Source of the DNA: Sepioteuthis lessoniana
Taxonomy: Eukaryota > Mollusca > Cephalopoda > Myopsida > Loliginidae
Assembly: GCA_963585895.1 (NCBI GenBank)
Contig: OY757924.1
Coordinates: 61,637,892 to 61,701,891 of the forward strand
Direction: 5' to 3'
DNA length: 64,000 nt
Shown: positions 1-10,394 of the stretch, one piece after another
How positions within the stretch are numbered: position 1 is the stretch's first letter
How the letters are laid out: each line of letters opens with the position of its first letter
Program-made: the position numbers and the translations under genes
Notes under the pieces: generated by a model
Seen by the model: the letters and a program-made list of their open reading frames with translations, nothing else
What the model was told of the DNA's origin: nothing
The model's database searches: none

Positions 1-229
1 ATCCTTCGGGTATGTGTGCTCCTTGTTTTATCTGTTTATTTCAAATGCTACTCTGTTGTGAATGGAGGTGATTTTTTTTTAAATCAGAAACCATGTAATT
101 CATCACGTCATGGCGTTTTCCAGTTTCATATTTTTCTTAGTATCGTTTTGTATTGGTGTGTATTTCCGCTTTTGGGCCTTCTTCGAGTCCTTCCTAATTC
201 TCTTGCGTTGTTTACCCATTCGGCCTTTT
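1..229. other. T-rich stretch, no gene seen
   Basis: Pyrimidine-rich plus strand just before a minus-strand R4-like fragment. Long open frames exist in two overlapping plus-strand registers, but their composition is T-driven (Phe, Leu, Ser, Cys) and they run into the retrotransposon remnant. It may be a diverged continuation of that remnant; I cannot align it. Confidence 0.4.
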
Positions 230-490
230 CTTTGTGTTTTTGTTGTGATTGTCTCCTTCATGTTCCATTGTTTTTTTCAATTTCCAAGCAAGGTCGGGGT
301 ACTTATCCTTCTTTTCACATTCTTTCAGTTTTATTCTGTTGTCAGCCGGGACAGGAAAGTCCACAATTTTGCAAATTCTCTTCTCTTTGTTGATTTTTAT
401 AAGGTCTGGTCAACTGGCCAAGATTAGGTGATCCGTCTTTATGCCATCGTCCCATGTGAGTTCATGACTGTCATTTTTAGGACAGATGCT
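230..490 (-). pseudogene. R4-like LINE fragment (endonuclease part)
   Basis: On the minus strand this reads from the end of the knuckle region into the restriction-like endonuclease: a degraded WDF..TDHLI..RPD stretch, then IVDFPVPAD and the KECEKKDKY block. Both reading-frame breaks and the missing 3' end mark it as a dead fragment. The family is recognised by comparison with about 40 related pieces in this window; the best is at 37654-38906. Confidence 0.75.
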
Positions 491-499
491 AGGTTATTA

Positions 500-850
500 T
501 TATAATCATTATGTCTTTGTGAGTTTCTCGCACTCGTGTCAGACGATGGTCTTGTACCGGACGATCTCACAAAGACTGTAGTTTCGATGGTCTTACCTCA
601 TCATCCGATTTCCAGCACTAGTATTTTGGGCGATCTTAATAATTGTGTAGTGTGGATGATCTTCACTCGTCCTCTTAATTCCTAGTCCTCCAGTACCAAT
701 ACTTTGGTGACTATACCGAGAGCACCATTAAAAATTGGTAACCCCATCACTTTCATATTCCATTATCTTTTTTTTAGCTCTCTAGCAATGTCCAGGTATT
801 TACATTTTTGTTTACCTTCTTTTAATTATTATTTACTCATTAGAGTTTTT
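500..850 (-). pseudogene. R4-like LINE 3' fragment
   Basis: Minus-strand remnant covering the block that in better copies reads KYLDLARELKK, NMKV..PI.IGALG and RVETIQT. Several indels break it. It abuts the better copy at 818-1240, so two 3' ends lie head to tail. Confidence 0.65.
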
Positions 851-1240
851 AACATCAGCGTTAACTGATGGTCTTTCACTGGAGGTTGAGTGACAGCAAG
901 TCTCCTCAAGTCTCCAGGACTCGTCTCAGGATTCTGGCCGTTCTTAGCAATGCTGTCATTTGGATAGTGTCTACCCGTCCGCCAACATTCAATAATCCTT
1001 TAGTTATTGTGCCAAAAACACCAATTACAATGGGTACAATCGTTACTTCCACGTTCCACAGCTTTTTCAATTCTCTAGCAAGGTCGAGGTACTTATCCTT
1101 CTTTTCACATTCCTTCATTTTTATTCTGTGATCCGCCGGGACAGCAAAGTCAACAATTTTGCAAGTTCTCTTCTTTTTGTTGATTATTATATGGTCTGGT
1201 CTTCTGGCCGGGATTAGGTGATCCGTTTGTATGTTAAAGT
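818..1240 (-). pseudogene. R4-like LINE, 5'-truncated, endonuclease largely intact
   Basis: The minus strand starts (at 1240) directly beside a (TTA)n run with the codons for WDF.IQTDHLIPARRPD, then IVDFAVPADH, KECEKKDKYLDLAREL and the conserved C-terminal block to LRRVLET. A 70-residue open frame (906-1118) is uninterrupted. In R2/R4-type elements the P-D and the following V-D belong to the restriction-like endonuclease; that function is inferred from the family. The copy then runs through the conserved 3' UTR (CACTCAACCTCCAGTGAAAG..) to a TAA-rich end near 820. Its 5' truncation point recurs in other copies. Confidence 0.85.
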
Positions 1241-1244
1241 CCCA

Positions 1245-1284
<40 letters not shown>
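1245..1284. repeat. (TTA)n microsatellite between two R4-like copies
   Basis: About 13 uninterrupted ATT units. On the minus strand this is the (TAA)n tail of the copy at 1285-1955 and at the same time the 5' boundary of the copy at 818-1240. Confidence 0.9.
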
Positions 1285-1286
<2 letters not shown>

Positions 1287-1955
1287 CTCTTTTAGAGTTT
1301 TTCACATCAGCGTTAAATGATGGTTTTACACTGGAGTTTGAGTGTTTCTTCTAGAGACTTTTGTCTCGTGTAGTTTTCTAGTTCTCATGAGATATTCTTT
1401 TTGAATTTTGGGCTTCATTTTCACTTGTTTGATGGTGTCAGCCTCCAAGATGTCCAAGTATTTGTAGGTTATGTTTTCAGCAAATGTTCTAATGTTATCT
1501 TGATTTGGTAGTTCCATTGCGTCAGTCCTATGTCGTTTGTCAATTTTCCTTACTAGCATTGCGCATTTTTCTATGCCAAATTCCATACCTATATCCTGAC
1601 TGTATATTCTAACTGCGTGTACTAGAGTTTCCAGTTCTTTTTCCTTTTTTGCAAATGATTTGATGTTATCCATGTACATTAAGTGATTGAATTTTTCCTT
1701 CGATCTACTAAATTTGTATTCGGCTGTGCCTTTTCTGAGTATGTGGTTAAGTGGCATCATTATAATTATGAAATAGTAAGGGTGATAGAGCATCTCCTTG
1801 GAAAATACCTCTTTGGATCTTTGCTTCAGCTAAGTTTCTTCCTACTGCTGTCAATTCTACTCTCCAGGTGTTCATGGTCTTGTCAATAGAGTTTATGACT
1901 TCATGTGATATTTTGTACGTTTTGAGGCTGTTTACTTGCGAGTCCATCACATCAG
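1285..1955 (-). pseudogene. R4-like LINE reverse transcriptase with internal deletion
   Basis: Two minus-strand frames (about 1950-1750 and 1793-1326) join across a frameshift. The first carries the RT motif GIFQGDALSPLLF. The second carries MMPLNHILRKG and the catalytic region as LMYMDN, where RTs normally have Y-x-D-D, so the second Asp is lost. It continues through EADTIKQV to the RTRKL-like stretch and then jumps straight into the element's extreme 3' UTR and (TAA)n tail. The CCHC knuckle and endonuclease, about 1 kb in the 37654-38906 copy, are missing. This is the only clear RT palm sequence of the family in the window. Confidence 0.85.
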
Positions 1956-2115
1956 CATTAGCTGATTATTTTTCATTAAAATCTGCGTGACAAGTCTCCT
2001 CATGTTACCTTGACTCTTCACAGTATCTGTAATGGTATGTACGTTACGGACTATAATGAACTCTTCCTATTACTACGAATACCGGGAGAATATTCATCTC
2101 GGTGTTAATTTCTCT
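1945..2115 (-). pseudogene. R4-like LINE 3' end, degenerate
   Basis: The family's 3' UTR signature, read on plus as catcacatcagcattagctg then gtgacaagtctcctcatg, starts at about 1948 and abuts the 5' end of the RT fragment. Only the last 150 or so bases are recognisable. Confidence 0.6.
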
Positions 2116-2169
2116 CCAGCCTAACACTTTGGCAGTCAGACAGACGTTCAACACTCTTCTATTTTTGCT

Positions 2170-3430
2170 GCATTGATAATTTCGTTCAATATACTTGTTT
2201 CACGAAACCCCGAGTTCGTGTCTTTCTTCCAGACCTTTTACTGGCCCACAACAGTATCCTAGCTGATCTGAAAATGCTGTAGTTTGAATGGTCCCTGCTG
2301 GTCTTCAACTCCCAAGCCTTTGAGTTCCGTTCCATGCGTGCTGTTGCAATTGGTATCACCGTCACACCCATGTTACACAGCTTTCGTAGACCTCTGATGA
2401 GATTACTTGCCTGTCATTCACTTTTGTTGATTTTTAATCTGTCGTCCACCGGGTTGGCAAAGTCAACTATACTTGTCATTAATTATCACTGTCATGTCTT
2501 CTGGATGGTATTACGTAATCTTTTTGTATCTCAAAATCCAGTGAATTATATGCGTCTCATTCTTCAGGACAGATTCTGGTTTTTGCACATACCCTTTGTT
2601 TGAATGATAAAACATCAATTTCTTGCGTAATTCCAAGTGGATCATTTTTCTTACACTATCATATCTACCATTTGCGCTAGCTTACTACATTATCTTTTGT
2701 GCGATAAACGGTTTCGTCTCAATCAATATATAATTTTCAATTGCTGTGTATTATCGAGTTTCCTTTGAATATAATTGGTAGTTATAGCGTTGTTTCGTGC
2801 TGCTATGTGAAGAGGTTCAGTTTCTCTTTAATAGCTTCCCGTTTTGATGCCATGACCAGGTCTTCTCATGTGAGATTTTATTTGTTTGTCTCTTGAAATA
2901 CTTGTACATTTTTTTTTCTTCACTGTTCTATTTTGGTTATTGTTGTTCTGTTTCGTTTTCTTTTTTAATTTCCTTTCGTTATCAGTGCTGTTATTGGCAA
3001 CTGAAATATGTCTTTCTTTGCACTTTTTATTGTCTTCTAGTCCTTGTATTGATGTATCCATGCTCTCTTCAATGAAGGAGGCAGGAGAATACTTTCCCGC
3101 TTTCTCTTCTGGATACATAGTCTGTCTACGTCATCTCTTGGATGTAAAGTCTGATGAATCGACATCAGCTTTCTTCTCCTCTGATCCATTCGTCAGAGTT
3201 CTTCCCTTGTCATTCTCTGAGAATAGTAACTTTCATGAGTCTCCGTCCAGGTTTTTATTCTTTTGATCTAATTTCAACTGCAGAGAATGGTTTCGGGAAG
3301 TTTTTTCGTTCGTCTAATGCAGTCTTTTCTTATTTCTTTTCTTGTAAATTAACACTGGGCCTAGTCTTCAGTCTTGGATCGTGTGATTCTTTTTATCTGA
3401 AAGTTTTAGGGAATTTTATGGGTCTCATTT
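2170..3430 (-). pseudogene. R4-like LINE, old copy from RT C-terminus to endonuclease
   Basis: One of the longest and most decayed copies. From 3430 downward the minus strand shows the RTKKLPET stretch, then an open frame (3118-2828) with YPEEKAGKYSPASFIEESMD, which corresponds to the Y..RKEGG.GLASIEDTFD region of the 37.7-kb copy. A decayed ETESLLIAAQ..IRTNHIKA block (about 2860-2700), WDF and endonuclease parts (2600-2300) follow. The order matches a complete C-terminal half, but stops and indels are spread throughout. Confidence 0.7.
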
Positions 3431-3439
3431 AGTGTACTA

Positions 3440-4685
3440 TTTTGGTAATAAATAAAATTTAGATACCTTGTGACTCTGCCGGGGTGAAAGTGACGAACGC
3501 AAGAAATCTGTTAAACTACGCAAATGTTTATTAACTACTAGTATAGTATAGAAAAAACAGGACGACCGAGTCAGCTAGACAAATTAAAGCAACATATCAT
3601 GAGGAGATAGAGACATTTGACATCGACCTTGAATTTTTTCCTGGTTCTGTCCACTGAGTCACATATAAGCTAAGACTACCCTTTAAAGCGCCCTTAAATT
3701 TGGGGATCGAAAACTTTAGTCTCCTAACATCTTCCCAACTGGTGTTCAGTTCCGTCTTTACCTTGTCATGTATCGCCGTCAACAGCTGAAAGGACACGAG
3801 TTATCCCTTCACTTTCGCCTGTCATGTTCTGAGCAGAAACATCCGCTTCCGCTCGCTGTGCACATACGTACACGATCATCGGTTCGCTAGTCCTTGTTAT
3901 TTATTAAACCGCGGGACAAACAACGAAGGACGCGTCGATATATAAAAATATAATTTATATTTCTATTCTTCGACGGCGACAATTGTGTATAGTAGGAATA
4001 CAGTCAGAGAGAGTTCGCACATATCTTTCTTCTGTGCCGGGGACCCTTTTCGTGAAATAGTGCGATGGCAGGAAATACACAGGGAGATGATGATCTGCTT
4101 GAGTGACCGGCGAGTCTTTGCCTTCAGTCCCAAATTACAGACCTTATATTGTCTTTTCAAGTCCCGTGCGGATATATGAATATCCTTTCGCCCACGTATT
4201 TTTCTGTTTATGCCTGCTTATTGGAACTTACATAATTCCGGTTTTTCCGGTAATTTGTTGATTTCATCTGCGAACATAAATATCTGTCACTCTATCCATA
4301 GGCTATAAATTATGTTTTTGTCATCATCGTTTATATTTCTCTTGTGGAAAACACATTGTTGATGTTATCTTGCGACCGCATAGAATCTGCTAAGTTCATC
4401 CACGGCACTCTGTCGCTAGCTAAGCTAGTATATTACATCCTCCCGAGTCATTTGCACTTCGGAGTATATTGGTTGCTTTATTTGTTGTTTGGTTTATCGA
4501 TTCAATTTCCTATGAGCTATTTAATTACGTTCCATTTAGGATAAATTATGGCTTTTGCTCATACCATTTGCCAGCATTGTTCACACATGTTTTACTAACT
4601 CTGCACGAGGCTTATATCACGCTAGGTACACTTTTAAGTGGTTTTTCAAGGGTATGCATTCAGTTTTCCATCTTCCAGACTCGTT
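3440..4685. other. Unclassified DNA, no gene identified
   Basis: Slightly GC-richer than its surroundings (for example around 3840-3930). It contains two AATAAA-type motifs on the minus strand and a TATATAAA-rich stretch near 3940. A minus-strand frame at 3597-3797 and others of similar size are open, but none resembles a family I know. An old LTR or a host non-coding exon cannot be excluded. Confidence 0.3.
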
Positions 4686-4689
4686 TCTA

Positions 4690-4885
4690 AACCAAGGCTA
4701 AAGAGGATAACCTGCCCCGCTATTTTATTTATCTATTGCTGGAGGTAGAATATTTGGATTCCTTCTTTTCCTAAGAGTATTAGAGCTATCTGAAATGCAA
4801 TCAACCTCGTCTAGAATTTGAACCTGTATCGCCGAGTCCATTTTATTCGGCGATAACCACTACACCATGGGAACCTCCAGTGTGT
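4690..4885 (-). mobile_element. SINE-C, tRNA-derived
   Basis: The minus strand begins with a tRNA-like head (CCATGGTGTAGTGGTTATC, an A-box-like segment) and a B box (AGGTTCAAATTC). A GGGCAGGTT..CTCTTTA segment shared with the copies at 53.3 and 53.6 kb follows. It is non-autonomous, and the tRNA structure is too decayed for a gene. Confidence 0.65.
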
Positions 4886-5340
4886 AAGAAATAATGAAAA
4901 GGATCTGGTTGTTTGCCAAAAAAAAAGATCTTACATAAAGTTATTCTGTAAAAATATATTTTTGTCTGAATATCTGAGTGCATAACGCATTGAACCACTT
5001 AATATGATCACTAATGTAACATGCACTTATGAGCAGAACTAAAACAATTATTAATACAATATAATTGTGTGAACAGAATCCAATAACTAAATTAATAAAC
5101 ACATGAGAAAAAAACTCAGAAAATTACCTACGTAATATAGGAGAAAAAATAATCAAATGGTAAAATGATTTTAGATAGAAACACGAACGTCATTACCAAA
5201 TACTGGATTAACTAATTTCGAAGTTAATATACAGCCATCATAATTTATCATCTTGAAACATTTAAAAATGTGGCAAATGATTGGCCAAAAGTCAGACATA
5301 ACGGAAGGAATCAACTATACAAATAACAGAAGTCATCGAC
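4886..5340. other. AT-rich, no feature seen
   Basis: Simple AT-rich sequence with no open frame or repeat that I recognise. Confidence 0.6.
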
Positions 5341-5341
5341 A

Positions 5342-5582
5342 CGGCTTCTTTGTTAAACTGCATATCAAACTTTGAGGGTTATTTAATGGCAAGTCTATCC
5401 TTGGAGAAAAACAGTAACAGTAGTATTTTACCTGTATCTGGGGTGGAAAGAAGGTTACTGCTTTTCCCACGGGTATTAATCCAAAAAGGAACACAAGAGC
5501 GAGACTGAAGTTCGAACTCGTTCACTGTGATGTCATTGTCATGAAGGTTAGCCATTACACCATAGAGATTGCGAATTGACAC
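5342..5582 (-). mobile_element. SINE-A, tRNA-derived, full-length
   Basis: The minus strand starts ATGGTGTAATGGCTAACC (A-box region), has the B box GAGTTCGAACTTC about 30 nt on, and a body GGATTAATACCCGTGGG. It ends in the shared LINE-type tail GCCATTAAATAACCC..TTTGATATGC. Head, body and tail agree with the cleaner copy at 46038-46270. Confidence 0.8.
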
Positions 5583-6055
5583 CAGGAGAAAATTATTTTA
5601 AGACTGGGTAGCTTTCTGCTTGATTAATTTTCTCCAATTATTTTCAAAAGGCCTGAACTGATTCATTTTTTTTTTTTTTGATAAAAACTAAGGAGGTACG
5701 TACAAATATGCTTATCGTCTTACAAATTACTGCATTATCTTGAAACAGTCGTAATAAATAGGTGAAATTAAAAGATTTGAAAGAAGAATAAAATAAATGA
5801 AACTACATTACTGAAAACTGCAAAACCCATATTGTCGGAGATTAGAATACACTATAGTATCATCTGTAGAGTATTGAGACCACCAGAACAGAATGTATCT
5901 TTGGAATGATATTTAACTGCATCTGGTGGTGAGGCTTCAGTTCTTGAGCCCCGAAGGAGTGCAGCCTATTGGGCTCGAACAGTTTGAAGGAAGAAATAGT
6001 TTCCCAGAAACAAGAGACACTGAGTAGAGCTTACGATTCATTTATTAAGAGGCGA
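5583..6055. other. AT-rich DNA with a short family X fragment
   Basis: Only about 5905-5965 is recognisable: gatatttaactgcatctgg then tggtgaggcttcagttcttg match the head of family X (gatatgac..aaacaatctgatggtgaggttccagt). The rest shows nothing. Confidence 0.5.
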
Positions 6056-6059
6056 ATTG

Positions 6060-6350
6060 TTCCTCGTTGTCGGATATAAGTAAGTAAAATAGCAACCGTA
6101 TTCGAGGGCGATCAGAAGGCTCTCTTTTCAATAGCTACTACACCGAGGTGTAGGGGAGGACACTACTCCTTTCACTGGATTGCTACACTTTACCCTTGGT
6201 ACATACCTTATAGTGCTGAATGTTAAGCAAGAGGTATCAAATATCATTTTAAAGTCTTTGGTATGAACTGGGATTGAACCCAGTTCTCCCGAACCATTGA
6301 CGAACACTCTACCCACTCGGCCAATGAGCCTGTAATTACAATGAAAAGGC
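6060..6350 (-). mobile_element. SINE-B, tRNA-derived
   Basis: The minus strand starts CATTGGCCGAGTGGGTAGAG, a near-canonical Pol III A box (TGGCCGAGTGG), followed by a B box in CTGGGTTCAATCCCAG. The body TTGATACCTCTTGC..TAAGGTATGTACCAAGGG and the end ATTGAAAAGAGAGCCTTCTG are shared with 6400-6665 and 59020-59265. Confidence 0.8.
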
Positions 6351-6399
6351 AATTATATTGAGATAAAACACATTCTTGTGAATATGTTTGCGGTCAATT

Positions 6400-6665
6400 T
6401 CTCATTCCCATTACTCGTAGGTACATTCTTTTCGCCAATGTTCCGGGTGACCTGGGTTCAATCCTAGGTTGCGTCATACCAAAAACTTTGAAAACGGTAC
6501 TTGATACCTCTTTGTTTAACACTCAGCAATATAAGGTACGTATTAAGGGTAAAGTGGAGCAATATAGGGAAAGGAGTACCACCCTCTGCTACATCTCGAT
6601 GTAGTAGGTATTGAAAAGACAGCCTTCTGGTCGCCCTCGACTACAGTTGCCAAAATCTCACACTC
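6400..6665 (+). mobile_element. SINE-B, tRNA-derived, inverted partner
   Basis: The B box lies in ACCTGGGTTCAATCCTAGGT. The body ACTTGATACCTCTTTG..ATAAGGTACGTATTAAGGG and the end TATTGAAAAGACAGCCTTCTG match the minus-strand copy just to the left. The two heads face each other about 50 bp apart. The A-box region here is more decayed. Confidence 0.8.
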
Positions 6666-6669
6666 TTAA

Positions 6670-7620
6670 ATGGAATAGAAGAAACTTTTACATTCACATT
6701 TATTGGTTAAATAAATCTGTTTTTAAAAATGATAATTTAAATACTACTACTTGAAAGCATATAATTGAATGCAAACAAATGATTATAGAAAAATAAGGGC
6801 AATGGAACATTATAAATATAGTTATGATTATTATCAAACGTATACAAATTAATACAATTTCAAAAGTGAATAACATATAAATATTTCATATGCCGTTAAA
6901 GAAATAAGACAAGGTAAACCAAGCAAAATGCAATTTGATAAATACAAACATGATTTTACATAAGAAAAATAATCCTGAGTTGAACCAATATTTTTGGAAC
7001 TAATATCATAGAGTCATAGTTTTGATAAATTAATACAAGTTATTTATAATTCTTCCTACAGCCAATCTAATTTGTCTGGCTGCAATGGACGACATGTGAG
7101 ATGTTATCATGATTTAGTTTTTTTTTTTTAAAAAAAGCGTTTATCAATGAGGTTTGTAAAGAATAATTGAGGCATGTAGCGTGTCAAAATCAGTCTTTAT
7201 TAAAACTAGACAATGGTGCTCGTTCAAAAAGAGTTGTTACTCCTTATGAAAAGGAGGATATTACAGATTGCGTGCAAAAGCGGGAGGTTATGGTTTCGAA
7301 GAAAGGAGACAGTAGTGACTGGTTATAGGTCGGAACAAGTCAAGCTAGTTGTAGGTTACTGGAATGATGGAGAAAGTCGAAGAAGGACAAAGCACAAAAT
7401 AATATGTGTTTATCTCAAGTGACTCCAGCTCGAGTAATCCAACCCTTTAACGAGTGCTGAGTAAAAAGATAAAATGAAATAAAATAAAAAACAAACCAAA
7501 AAACCTGAGTCGACATTTAAGTAGGATGTTGCCGATTTCTCCACAAGACTATCTCAACAACAATCAAACAACGACTAAGTGAGAAAAGAAAAAAATAATG
7601 GTAAATAAACCTAATCGCTA
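6670..7620. other. AT-rich, no gene identified
   Basis: A 69-residue plus frame (7213-7422) is open and Arg/Lys-rich, but has no family resemblance I can name. Poly-A runs lie near 7110-7135 and 7470-7500. Nothing else is supported. Confidence 0.45.
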
Positions 7621-7624
7621 AAAA

Positions 7625-8395
7625 TAAGAGTATTTTATCAAATGACAATGATAGGCAGATATGTTTGGTCCCAAGTCATACTGGCATCAGTGGAAATGAC
7701 CAAGCAAATAAAGCAGCCAGGTCTACCATAAACCTAACCACTGAAAAGAAATTCAAATTACCATATAAGCATTTAAAATGAAAATTAATAAATACATACT
7801 ACAGCAAAGACAACAACGCTGGAACAATAATGAAAATAATACATTATAAGAAATTAAACCCACACTGGGGGAATGGAAGCAAAGCTTTAAAAATAACCGA
7901 AAAGTAAAAATTATATTGTCCAAACTCCGAATAGGTCATACACAGATAATACACACTTATTTACTCGAAGGAAAACAACAAGCAATTTGTTATACATGCC
8001 AGACCGAATACACCGTGAAATGCATTCTCATCGAATGTACCGACCTAGCCCATATTAAAAAAAAAAAACTTCCGGAGAGCAAACAATATGAAGGAAATCT
8101 TTCAAAACACTGAAAAAAATAATGTGATATCATTTCCATAAACAGTGAAGTTATGCACAAAAATCTAAATAAATTTACAATAAGACCAAATTTCTTCTAT
8201 AAACCCTTTCTTTACTAGATATATTCAAACAAACTGATCCCTTTCCCAATCAGCCTTTTTTTTATGATTGTCTACAAATAAACTCACAATAAAAAGCAAA
8301 AATCAAATAACCAACTAATTATCTAAAGTTTATCATTAATTACCAAGACCTCTCATTTAAATTTATTTTCAGACTTATTTTCCTTAACTTGATTC
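7625..8395 (+). pseudogene. I-superfamily LINE 3' end: RNase H and C-terminal CCHC
   Basis: In one frame from about 7660 the translation gives VPSHTGISGNDQANKAAR, the C-terminal signature of LINE-encoded RNase H (H-x-G-x-x-G-N-x-x-A-D). The usual final Asp is Asn here. After frameshifts and stops near 7780-7860, a second frame (7916-8113) gives SKLRIGHTQIIHTYLLEG and CYTCQTEYTVKCILIEC, a CX2CX8-9HX4C-like motif with the His position decayed, as found after RNase H in I/Nimb/Jockey-type LINEs. The copy is 5'-truncated: RT and APE endonuclease are absent. It ends in the hairpin tail at 8396-8447. Confidence 0.85.
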
Positions 8396-8447
8396 GGCAT
8401 AAAATGACCGATGGGGTTAATATGCCGTAAAACTAAACAAACAAAGT
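8396..8447 (+). repeat. LINE 3' hairpin tail shared with SINE-A and family X
   Basis: GGCATAAAATGACC and GGTTAATATGCC form an imperfect stem, followed by GTAAAACTAAACAAACAAA. This end closes the RNase-H-bearing LINE. The same end (GGCATTAAATAACC..GGTTGATATGCC..AAAC) closes SINE-A and family X copies elsewhere, so this LINE is the best local candidate for their autonomous partner. Confidence 0.75.
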
Positions 8448-8449
8448 AA

Positions 8450-9555
8450 TCGCTAAGTCACAAAATGCTAAACCTAGAATACAAAATAAGATGTTTATAA
8501 TATAAAAAGAAAGTTAGCTCAAATTTTAAATTCAACAGTCATAATTCTATATGTCAGCTCGAAAAATAGAGGCATGTTATGAAGATATTTAAAATATTCT
8601 TATATTTAAATTTTGGTTGCAGTAATGTTCGCGGTTCGCAAAATCTTACCTGTGAAAATACACAACCCCACGTTATGTTTGTTTTTTTAGATAAACGATC
8701 TGCCGATCGCAAGTTCTGTCGATAACGTTCAAACAATAGGTCAAATCCCCATCCCCCAAATAACGAAAAATCAAATTGAGAATACGCAGGTATTGACTTT
8801 TTTAATCCTCCAACAGGACAAAAGACTTCACAATATATACTTGACCGCCAGGGAATTTTCTATCCCTCTTTTTGCCTGAACAGGTTATTAACATTTTTTC
8901 GCGGTGTTAATGTTCCTGGAAATGTTCTTCTCCTTATTACCCTCGTTACTTTGCTAAACTCCCGACTTTTGCCTTTAATATATGGTGTCTTGATATCAGG
9001 AAATTAAAAATGGCTTCATAACACGGATTTCACAGAACTACAGAAATTTTTATAAAATTAATAACCATGACAACTGATCTTTTACTGTGCTTGATGTTTG
9101 ATGGTTATTAGTAACAGTTAAGAAACTAGTAATTTGATGCTCATTGAGAATACATCGTAATACAAATACAAGTGGAAACATAATCAAACATAATTTACGA
9201 ATTTCAATGAACGAAAAAACATACTTCTTTATAAAAATATATCTCACTCTTTATTCTCGAAAGGGATGATGTTTTTGTGGTGTTTGAGAGATGGGTTGAG
9301 GGACATATACTTAGAAAGAGGACTTCTTCCCATATCTTCTTTCTGGAGCCAGTGGGTGCCAACACTTGCACCCTATTGCAAGCTCGTCAGAGACGCCTTT
9401 GATCGATTGCTTGTTCCTCGCTCGACTGCGATTCTTTGCACTCTGTCTAAATCTGACCGCGTGGTTCTCATCCCGTAGTCTCCTTCTTTTTTTTAAAAAT
9501 GTAAAAATATACAGATTACATTATGATCAGAAAGATATATATATACATATCATCA
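8450..9555. other. AT-rich, no gene identified
   Basis: No repeat family recognised. A somewhat GC-richer patch at 9260-9480 is open in two plus frames (70 and 66 residues) without known resemblance. A run of TA dinucleotides lies near 9530-9550. Confidence 0.45.
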
Positions 9556-9559
9556 TCTG

Positions 9560-9675
9560 CAGATAGACAGTTTCGTTGTATCACCAATCATCAGTGGGCC
9601 TAGACAAGCAAGGTCCTACATGCAAAGATCGAAACCCGACTGACTTAAAATCAGTCGGATATCTGTCGGCACTGT
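9560..9675 (-). mobile_element. tRNA-like relic, possibly a SINE head
   Basis: CCGACTGA and TCAGTCGG form a perfect 8-bp stem with a 7-nt loop rich in T and A, like an anticodon arm. On the minus strand it is followed by GGGTTTCGATC, which resembles a T-arm B box. The loop sequence recalls tRNA-Lys or tRNA-Leu, but the acceptor stem and D arm do not form properly. It is a remnant, not a functional tRNA gene. Confidence 0.35.
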
Positions 9676-9711
9676 CATTAGCAATCTCAGGGTAAGCGGA
9701 GATATTTTTAT

Positions 9712-10232
9712 CGGCAAGTCGGCTGGGGCTGTAGAAGACACCGACTGCTTCTCTGCAGAGAGCCAACACCCCCCACCACAAAACGAATATTCTGGATATG
9801 ACAGTAAACAATCTAATGGTGAGGTTCTAGTAATGCTGGAGCTTTGGAGAATGTGGAGTACCCCTTCATTGCTATCACCCTCAGGTCCACTCTTGCCCGG
9901 AGTGGTAGCATCTTATAACAGGTTATCTTTTGTTAAGATAAGACTAAACCGCGTACTTATGCTAAACTGAATTGCTTGAAATAGAAACTGACTTGTTTGA
10001 AACTGAATAATTTTTTGACATTTAAACTGTACTCACGCTAAACTTAATTGTTGTCAAGAGAACCGTTTGACTGAAATGAAAAGCTTGAAATGAAATGCTT
10101 TTGAAAATTAAACTATGTACTTATGCTAAACTGGGTTGTTTGAAATAGAACTGTTTATTTGTATAAAATGGATTTGGCATTAAATAACCAACAAAAGTTG
10201 ATATGCTATATAAACCCAATCAAACAAATAAA
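9712..10232 (+). mobile_element. Family X retroposon, complete
   Basis: Head: AAGTCGGCTGGGGCTGTAG..CACCGACTGCTTC, then GATATGACAGTAAACAATC, TGGTGAGGTTC and a GGAGTGGTAGCATCTTATA segment. Body: irregular tandem units of about 55-60 bp of the type ATGCTAAACTGAATTG..TTGAAATAGAACTG. Tail: GGATTTGGCATTAAATAACC..AAAGTTGATATGC followed by AAAC-type repeats. It has no coding capacity. The head is not a tRNA I can recognise, so its origin is unknown, while the tail is that of the I-type LINE. Confidence 0.75.
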
Positions 10233-10234
10233 CA

Positions 10235-10394
10235 CAGTTTTTTACGAATATGTATACTTTTTTGTTTACATATGGGTATAACGGCTACGTTGAGCTCATC
10301 TCATTGGAAGAACTTTATATATGAACATATACATTCATCAATCACTCCAAACGAACAAAATGACACAAGGTCTATATTTCATTAGATTTTAATA
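10235..10394. other. No feature seen
   Basis: AT-rich spacer between family X and SINE-C. A 60-residue open frame crosses the family X tail and is not meaningful. Confidence 0.5.

Noticed and set aside
16-431. Three overlapping plus-strand frames of 60-125 residues at the window start
   Set aside because: They overlap a minus-strand R4-like fragment and owe their openness to a T-rich strand.
2886-3266. 126-residue plus frame
   Set aside because: Antisense of the old R4-like copy, whose minus-strand content is recognisable.
3597-3797. 66-residue minus frame as a possible host exon
   Set aside because: No recognisable domain, and no splice context I can defend.
4800-4875. tRNA-Glu-like gene on minus
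   Set aside because: Good A-box region, but no matching acceptor stem; it is followed by a SINE-C body.
6287-6350. Functional tRNA gene (A and B boxes on minus)
   Set aside because: The anticodon arm and acceptor stem do not form; the sequence continues into the SINE-B body.
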